A stretch of 10,078 nucleotides of DNA from Arthrobacter sp. Lineage in GTDB: Bacteria > Actinomycetota > Actinomycetes > Actinomycetales > Micrococcaceae. The stretch is from the NCBI GenBank assembly GCA_025464925.1, contig JAODMS010000038.1:1-10078 (forward strand), read 5' to 3'. A model generated the notes under the pieces. That model was not told the DNA's origin. It ran no database searches and saw only the letters and a list, made by a program, of their open reading frames with translations. Position numbers and translations under genes: made by a program. Shown here piece after piece: positions 5,106 through 10,078 of the stretch; positions within the stretch are counted from its first letter, which is position 1, and each line of letters opens with the position of its first letter.

Positions 5106-6542
5106 ATGTCAGCACACATCGGTGTCACCGGCCTTGCGGTGATGGGGGCCAACCTGGCCCGCAACCTGGCCCGGAACGGCTTCACCGTGGCCCTGCACAA
5201 CCGGTCGGTGGAGAAAACCGACACGCTCCTGGAAAAGCACGGCCACGAGGGCGACTTCGTCCGCACCGAAACCCTCCAGGAACTCGTGGACTCCCTCGAG
5301 AAGCCCCGCCGGGTGCTGATCATGGTCAAGGCCGGCGCGCCGGTCGACTCCGTGATCGAACAGCTCCGGCCACTGCTGGAACCCGGGGACATCATCATCG
5401 ACGCCGGCAACTCCCACTACGAGGACACCCGCCGCCGCGAGGCCGCACTCGCGACGGAGGACCTGCACTTCGTCGGCATCGGCGTCTCCGGCGGCGAGGA
5501 AGGAGCCCTGAACGGGCCCTCGATCATGCCCGGCGGGTCCCGGGAGTCCTACCAGGCCCTCGGCCCGCTGCTGGAGAAGATCGCCGCGCACGTCGACGGC
5601 AAACCCTGCTGCGCCTGGATCGGCACCGACGGCGCCGGCCACTTCGTCAAGATGGTCCACAACGGCATCGAATACGCCGACATGCAGGTCATCGGCGAAG
5701 CCTTCGACCTGCTGCGCTCCGGCGCCGGGATCGAACCGGCCGAGCAGGCGAAGATCTTCGAGGAGTGGAACAAGGGCGAGCTGGCCTCGTTCCTGATCGA
5801 GATCTCCGCCGAGGTCCTCGGCCACGTCGACGCGAAGACCGGCAGGCCGTTCGTCGACGTCGTCGTCGACGCCGCCGGGCAGAAGGGCACCGGCCGGTGG
5901 ACGGTGATCTCCGCGCTCGAGCTCGGCTCCCCGACCTCGGGCATCGCCGAATCCGTCTTCGCCCGCGCCCTGTCCTCCCAGACCGGGCAGCGCAAGCTGG
6001 CCCAGGAACTCCTCGCCGGCGAGGAGCTCCCCGTCGAGGTTCCCGACACGTTCGTCGAGGACGTCCGCCAGGCACTCTACGCCTCCAAGCTCATCTCCTA
6101 CGCCCAGGGACTGGACATGCTCAGCTCCGCGGCGACCGAATACGGCTGGGACCTCAAGCTCGATGAGATCGCCTCGCTCTGGCGCGGCGGCTGCATCATC
6201 CGCGCCGAACTGCTCAAGGAAATCACCGCCGCCTACGCCCTGGAGGACCAGCCGGCCAACCTGCTCTTCGCCCCGGCGTTCACCAAGGCCATCGCGGAGG
6301 TCCTGCCCGCGTGGCGCCGGGTGGTCTCCACCGCCGTGCAGCTGGGCATCCCGGTGCCGGTGTTCTCCTCGTCCCTGGCCTATTACGACGGCCTGCGCCG
6401 CAAGCGCCTCCCCGCGGCCCTGATCCAGGGCCAGCGCGACCTCTTCGGCGCCCACACCTACGGCCGGACCGACGCCGCAGGCACGTTCCACACCCTCTGG
6501 GGCGAGGACAAGTCCGAGATCGCGGCAGTGGACACCCACTAG
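5106..6542 (+). CDS. gnd: 6-Phosphogluconate dehydrogenase, decarboxylating
   Basis: Oxidises and decarboxylates 6-phosphogluconate to ribulose 5-phosphate and CO2, making NADPH, in the oxidative pentose phosphate pathway. At 478 residues it is the long, E. coli-type enzyme. Motifs: N-terminal nucleotide-binding GLAVMGANLARN (9-20), IIDAGNSHYEDT, the signature GVSGGEEGALNGPSIMPGG (from residue 126), the catalytic Lys182 in FVKMVHNGIEYADMQ, GQKGTGRWT, and the C-terminal RDLFGAHTYGRTD that closes the partner subunit's active site in the homodimer. The ATG at 5106 has GGAG at 5096-5099 with a 6-nt spacer and places the Rossmann motif at the normal distance. An in-frame ATG-like start at 5058 would add 16 unrelated residues. 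Codon use is strongly C-ending, suggesting high expression. It is divergent from a GntR-type regulator and is followed by a hairpin, so it is probably monocistronic. Confidence 0.98.
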   Translation: MSAHIGVTGLAVMGANLARNLARNGFTVALHNRSVEKTDTLLEKHGHEGDFVRTETLQELVDSLEKPRRVLIMVKAGAPVDSVIEQLRPLLEPGDIIIDAGNSHYEDTRRREAALATEDLHFVGIGVSGGEEGALNGPSIMPGGSRESYQALGPLLEKIAAHVDGKPCCAWIGTDGAGHFVKMVHNGIEYADMQVIGEAFDLLRSGAGIEPAEQAKIFEEWNKGELASFLIEISAEVLGHVDAKTGRPFVDVVVDAAGQKGTGRWTVISALELGSPTSGIAESVFARALSSQTGQRKLAQELLAGEELPVEVPDTFVEDVRQALYASKLISYAQGLDMLSSAATEYGWDLKLDEIASLWRGGCIIRAELLKEITAAYALEDQPANLLFAPAFTKAIAEVLPAWRRVVSTAVQLGIPVPVFSSSLAYYDGLRRKRLPAALIQGQRDLFGAHTYGRTDAAGTFHTLWGEDKSEIAAVDTH

Positions 6543-6559
6543 GCCCAGCCACCGTCCGG

Positions 6560-6611
6560 CACGAACGGCCGGCGCCTCCCGATACTCCGGGGGCGCCGGC
6601 CGCTCGTGTTT
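6560..6611 (+). terminator. Hairpin terminator after gnd
   Basis: A 17-bp stem, 6560-6576 with 6592-6608, has one A/C mismatch and a 14-nt loop; the core CGGCCGGCGCC / GGCGCCGGCCG is perfect. Only three T follow, so termination may be partial. It lies between convergent gnd and cysE; on the minus strand no T-run follows. Confidence 0.72.
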
Positions 6612-6682
6612 CCGGCTCTGTTCTGCCTGGGGAATTCAGCCCGCGCCCCAGCCCGTAGCAGACCGGGCCGCCCTTTGGAAAG

Positions 6683-7267
6683 CTAGATGTGGTAATCGAT
6701 GAGGTACTCGGCCGGGTCGACGGCCGGCTTGGTCTCGCGCTGCGCGTCGCGGTGGCGCCAAACGGCCGGCACGCCCGTGACGATCGATTCGGCGGGGGCA
6801 TCCTTGACGACGACGGCGTTGGCACCCACGGCGCTGTCCCGGCCGATGGTGATGGGTCCCAGGACCTTGGCTCCGGCGCCGATCACCACGCGGTCCTCGA
6901 TGGTGGGGTGCCGTTTGATCTTCGCCAGGGAGCGCCCGCCAAGGGTCACGCCGTGGTAGATCATGACGTCCTCGCCGATCTCGGCGGTCTCGCCGATGAC
7001 GACTCCCATGCCATGGTCAATGAAGAAACGCCGGCCGATGGTTGCGCCGGGGTGGATCTCGATTCCGGTAAGGAAGCGGGCCAGCTGGGAGACAAGCCGC
7101 GCCGGGAAGCGAAGGGCGGGGTTCTGCCACATCCGGTGCGTCAGGCGGTGGAACCAGATCGCATGCAGGCCGGAGTAAGCAAAGAAGTTTTCAAAAGAAC
7201 CTCGGGCCGCCGGGTCGTGTGACCGGGCGGCGTCGAGGTCTTCCTTAAGTCTTGCGAAAAAGTTCAC
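6683..7267 (-). CDS. cysE: Serine O-acetyltransferase
   Basis: Transfers acetyl from acetyl-CoA to L-serine to give O-acetylserine, the CysK substrate. At 194 residues it is the short form, lacking much of the N-terminal helical region of the 273-residue E. coli enzyme. The left-handed beta-helix spans about 70-170, with hexapeptide repeats such as EIHPGATIG (70-78) and [10 protein letters not shown]. The catalytic His is 85 (FFIDHGMG); Glu70 takes the place of the E. coli partner Asp143, as is usual in short forms. [16 protein letters not shown] (110-125) is the acetyl-CoA loop. The protein ends in YLIDYHI, with the C-terminal Ile that inserts into the CysK active site in the cysteine synthase complex. 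The GTG start at 7267 has GAAAGG upstream on the minus strand with a short spacer. It lies 41 nt after cysK, so the two form an operon. Confidence 0.96.
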   Translation of the reverse strand: MNFFARLKEDLDAARSHDPAARGSFENFFAYSGLHAIWFHRLTHRMWQNPALRFPARLVSQLARFLTGIEIHPGATIGRRFFIDHGMGVVIGETAEIGEDVMIYHGVTLGGRSLAKIKRHPTIEDRVVIGAGAKVLGPITIGRDSAVGANAVVVKDAPAESIVTGVPAVWRHRDAQRETKPAVDPAEYLIDYHI

Positions 7268-7308
7268 AAAGACCTTTCTACAGGAATCGAGGGAGGGCGA
7301 GCCGGGTC

Positions 7309-8244
<936 letters not shown>

Positions 8245-8311
8245 GGGTATGTGTGCCTATCTGAAGAAGGGGAATACTGGGGTCAGCCTAACGAGGGCCC
8301 GCCGGGGCTAG

Positions 8312-8836
8312 CTAAGCATTAAGCCACGCAGAGTAATATTTCCTGGCCTTGGCAAGCTTCGGGTTGATGATCACCTGGCAGTAGCCCTGTTCCGGGTACT
8401 TGGCGTAGAAGTCCTGGTGCATGGCTTCGGCCACGTGGAACTTCGACGCCCGGGTCACCTCGGTCACGATGGGGTGGGCCCACAGCTCCTGGTTGCGCTC
8501 GATCGCTTCCTCAAAGAGGATCTTCTCTTCGGTCGTCTCGTAGAACATCGAGGAGCGGTACTGGGTCCCGACGTCGTAGCCCTGCCGGTTGAGCGTGGTG
8601 GGGTCGTGGAGAGCGAAGAACATGTCCAGGATGATCTCCGCCGGAATCACATCCTCGTCGAACGTCACCGCCACCACCTCGGCGTGCCCCGTGGTTCCGG
8701 AGCACACGGAGTAGTAGTCGGGGTAGCGGTCATGGCCTCCGGTGTAGCCCGAAACGACGGCGCTGACGCCCTTGGTTTTCTGGTAGACGGCGTCGAGGCA
8801 CCAGAAGCAGCCTCCGCCGAGGACAAAAGTTCTCAT
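8312..8836 (-). CDS. msrA: Peptide methionine (S)-S-oxide reductase
   Basis: Repairs methionine S-sulfoxide in proteins and free methionine, using thioredoxin or a similar thiol donor. It is 174 residues, a standard single-domain MsrA. The GGGCFWC motif (7-13) holds catalytic Cys10 and a second Cys13. GTTGHAE (47-53) supplies the substrate-site Glu53. Later conserved blocks are YDVGTQYRS (87-95) and the C-terminal GYCQVIINPKLAK, with the likely resolving Cys153. The ATG at 8836 is placed directly before the motif, as in most MsrA. The frame stays open far upstream, but that part is antisense to the Nif3 gene and does not look like protein. A GAAGAG lies close to the ATG. The gene leads a minus-strand block with cysK and cysE and is divergent from the Nif3-like gene. 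Confidence 0.97.
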   Translation of the reverse strand: MRTFVLGGGCFWCLDAVYQKTKGVSAVVSGYTGGHDRYPDYYSVCSGTTGHAEVVAVTFDEDVIPAEIILDMFFALHDPTTLNRQGYDVGTQYRSSMFYETTEEKILFEEAIERNQELWAHPIVTEVTRASKFHVAEAMHQDFYAKYPEQGYCQVIINPKLAKARKYYSAWLNA

Positions 8837-8845
8837 GCACTCTTC

Positions 8846-8872
8846 AATGGTTGAAGCCCCCCGATGATTCCC
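8846..8872 (-). promoter_or_regulatory. Sigma-R/SigH-like promoter candidate before msrA
   Basis: On the minus strand GGGAAT (8872-8867) is followed after exactly 18 nt by ATT (8848-8846). The consensus of the oxidative-stress sigma factors SigR (Streptomyces) and SigH (Mycobacterium) is GGGAAT-N18-GTT. The -35 is perfect and the -10 has one mismatch. Transcription would start very close to the msrA ATG. MsrA is a known target type of this regulon. Confidence 0.4.
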
Positions 8873-8895
8873 GGGCCCGGGTTCTGGGACGCCGA

Positions 8896-8901
8896 TAGGG
8901 T
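8896..8901 (+). promoter_or_regulatory. Putative -10 of the Nif3-like gene
   Basis: TAGGGT fits TANNNT and predicts a start near 8908, only about 5 nt before the ATG at 8913. A GGGG lies right against the ATG, too close for a normal ribosome site. A 12-bp palindrome CCCGGGCCCGGG (8870-8881) sits where a -35 would be and overlaps the msrA -35 candidate on the other strand. Confidence 0.3.
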
Positions 8902-8912
8902 AAAAATGGGGT

Positions 8913-9839
8913 ATGGAACCTGTAAACACCGACGTTTCAGACGGCTCTGCCGAAGGCATGAACACTGACAGCACCACCGGAGGCGGGGCGGACCAGGCCT
9001 CCGGGCCGCCGACGCTGGGCATGATCCTGCTGGCCGTGGAAGAGCTCTGGCCTGAATCGCTTGCCGAGGAGTGGGACGAGGTGGGCCTCGTGGCGGGCCA
9101 TCCCTCGGCCCCCGTGAGCAGGATCCTCTTCGCCGTCGATCCGACCCTCGACGTCATCGAAGAGGCCGTGGAGTGGGGTGCGGGGCTGTTGATCACGCAC
9201 CATCCGCTGCTGCTCAAGGGCGTGACGTCGGTCGCGGCGACCACCGCCAAGGGCCGGGCCGTGCACCGTCTGATCGAGTCGGGCACCGGGCTCCTGACCG
9301 TGCACACCAACGGTGATTCCGCCGTCGGGGGCGTGTCCGACGTCCTCGCCGATGCGCTCGGCCTGCAGAACGTCACCCCGCTGACCCCGGCGGCGGCAGG
9401 CCTGCCGGAAGAGGGAATCGGACGGGTCGGAGACCTCGAGGAGGTCCTCACCCTCGGCGACTTTGCCGCCCGGGTCTTTGGCATTCTGCCGGCCGTTGCC
9501 GGCGGCGTGCGGGTATCCGGGGACCGGGACGGCCTGGTCCGGCGAGTCGCCGTCTGCGGCGGGGCCGGTGACTCCCTCTTCGGCGAGGTGCGGGCGAGCA
9601 ACGCCGACGTCTACCTGACGGCCGACCTGCGGCACCACCCGGCGTCGGAAGCCCGTGAGGCCGCCGTCAACGATCGGCCCTACCTGATCGACGTTTCGCA
9701 CTTCGCCAGCGAGTGGCTGTGGCTGCCCGCTGCCGCGGAGGCCCTCGGCAATGTCCTCAGCGACCAGGGGCACGACGTCGAGATCCGGGTCAGCACCACC
9801 AACAGCGACCCGTGGGACTTCATTCTGACTCCGGGCTAA
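8913..9839 (+). CDS. Nif3-like dinuclear metal centre hexameric protein
   Basis: A member of the Nif3/YbgI family, often labelled GTP cyclohydrolase I type 2; the cellular role is unresolved. It is 308 residues. Metal-site motifs are present at both ends of the fold: LLITHHPLLLKG (His96, His97), HTNGDSA (Asp135, where most members read HTNLDAA), then DVYLTADLRHH (232-242) and DVSHFASEW (His263, Glu267). The first 32 or so residues are a polar, low-complexity extension before the conserved PTLGMILLAVEELWP. An in-frame ATG at 8958 with GAAGG almost touching it would remove 15 of them; 8913 is chosen because a -10 lies just upstream. It is 123 nt ahead of a C4-type zinc-ribbon gene, a pairing kept across actinobacteria, and divergent from msrA. 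Family is secure; function is not. Confidence 0.93.
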   Translation: MEPVNTDVSDGSAEGMNTDSTTGGGADQASGPPTLGMILLAVEELWPESLAEEWDEVGLVAGHPSAPVSRILFAVDPTLDVIEEAVEWGAGLLITHHPLLLKGVTSVAATTAKGRAVHRLIESGTGLLTVHTNGDSAVGGVSDVLADALGLQNVTPLTPAAAGLPEEGIGRVGDLEEVLTLGDFAARVFGILPAVAGGVRVSGDRDGLVRRVAVCGGAGDSLFGEVRASNADVYLTADLRHHPASEAREAAVNDRPYLIDVSHFASEWLWLPAAAEALGNVLSDQGHDVEIRVSTTNSDPWDFILTPG

Positions 9840-9856
9840 GCCTGGCGTGCGAGGGG

Positions 9857-9883
9857 CCCCAGGTGAGCGTAGCGAGGCTGGGG
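9857..9883. repeat. Weak hairpin downstream of the Nif3-like gene
   Basis: CCCCAG (9857-9862) pairs with CTGGGG (9878-9883) across a 15-nt loop. No T-run follows on the plus strand, so it is at best a weak terminator. Confidence 0.25.
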
Positions 9884-9897
9884 AGCACGGTAGGCGC

Positions 9898-9903
9898 TAG
9901 AGT
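9898..9903 (+). promoter_or_regulatory. Putative -10 for the zinc-ribbon gene
   Basis: TAGAGT fits TANNNT and would give a leader of roughly 50 nt. It lies in the loop side of an inverted repeat GGCGCT (9893-9898) / AGCGCC (9909-9914). The -35 region has no clear match. Read-through from the Nif3-like gene is the alternative. Confidence 0.3.
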
Positions 9904-9962
9904 CTAGGGAGCGCCGGTAAGGTGCCCGGCTGTACGCCGGAAGGGAACAAGCGGAGGTAATA

Positions 9963-10078
9963 GTGGCCAAGGCAGCACCGGCGGAACAGTTGAAGTTGCT
10001 CGAATTGCAGGGACTTGATGCCAAACTCAAGTCCTTGTCCAACCGCCGCCGAAGCCTTGAAAGCGACTCCCGGATCAC
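9963..10078 (+). CDS. C4-type zinc-ribbon coiled-coil protein (partial, 5' end)
   Basis: Only the first 38 codons are in the window; the frame is open at the right edge. The protein begins VAKAAPAEQLKLLELQGLDAKL, then a basic NRRRSLE stretch. This matches the N-terminal heptad-rich coiled coil of the actinobacterial family that ends in a C4 zinc ribbon (DUF164-like, zf-RING_7), normally about 240 residues. The zinc cysteines are outside the window. The GTG at 9963 has a strong ribosome site, GGAGG at 9953-9957 with a 5-nt spacer. It follows the Nif3-like gene, as expected, and in related genomes is followed by an RNase H/phosphatase fusion gene. The molecular role is unknown. Confidence 0.85.
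   Translation, partial: MAKAAPAEQLKLLELQGLDAKLKSLSNRRRSLESDSRI

Noticed and set aside
5109..6539. Long open frame (476 codons) antisense to gnd
   Set aside because: It is a mirror of the strong codon bias of gnd; the protein is Gly/Val/Asp-rich with no family motif, while gnd is certain.
8870..8881. Palindrome CCCGGGCCCGGG as a specific operator
   Set aside because: Such strings are common by chance in GC-rich DNA; it is mentioned only with the overlapping promoter candidates.
8837..9601. 255-codon upstream extension of msrA
   Set aside because: It is antisense to the Nif3-like gene and Ser/Pro/Arg-rich; MsrA normally starts right before GGGCFWC.
9840..9962. Possible RNase P RNA or other structured RNA in the gap
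   Set aside because: Only 123 nt with two weak hairpins; none of the conserved RNase P RNA core is seen.

Overview
The window looks like a chromosomal, mostly housekeeping stretch from a high-GC actinobacterium of the Micrococcaceae, close to Arthrobacter. Grounds: very GC-rich third codon positions, frequent GTG starts, TANNNT-type -10 elements with poor -35 boxes, the DUF3052/AhpE gene pair, the Nif3 plus C4-type zinc-ribbon pair typical of actinobacteria, and a FadR-type GntR regulator divergent from gnd. The genus is an inference. I see no mobile element, CRISPR array, phage gene or defence cassette.

Layout. 1-431: no secure gene; a possible minus-strand gene runs off the left edge and the rest is intergenic. 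432-2288 (+): a compact, overlapping three-gene set of a DUF3052 protein, an AhpE-like peroxiredoxin with a PrxQ-like CXXXXC cysteine pair, and a class II (SIRT4-like) sirtuin. 2403-2528 (+): tRNA-Val(TAC) with a strong terminator. 2605-2895 (+): a small DUF6504-like protein, probably read from a leaderless transcript and preceded by an 11-bp perfect inverted repeat. 3020-4878 (-): a FadR/GntR regulator followed by a D-2-hydroxyacid dehydrogenase with its own terminator. 5106-6542 (+): gnd, 6-phosphogluconate dehydrogenase, divergent from the regulator, ending in a long hairpin. 6683-8836 (-): msrA, cysK and cysE, a sulfur amino-acid block. 8913-9839 (+): a Nif3-like metal protein, then the start of a zinc-ribbon coiled-coil protein cut by the right edge.

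How the genes fit together. Two themes recur. One is thiol and redox upkeep: peroxiredoxin, MsrA, and cysteine synthesis by CysE/CysK, where the CysE C-terminal isoleucine needed to dock into CysK is kept. A sigma-R-like motif lies before msrA. The other is central carbon flux: the GntR-type regulator sits between gnd and a 2-hydroxyacid dehydrogenase and is a good candidate to control both, and the sirtuin belongs to the class whose mitochondrial member acts on pyruvate dehydrogenase. I found no gene set that I would call a new system. The best leads are the DUF3052-peroxiredoxin-sirtuin operon, the CXXXXC variant of the AhpE-like enzyme, and the palindromes at the regulated promoters.
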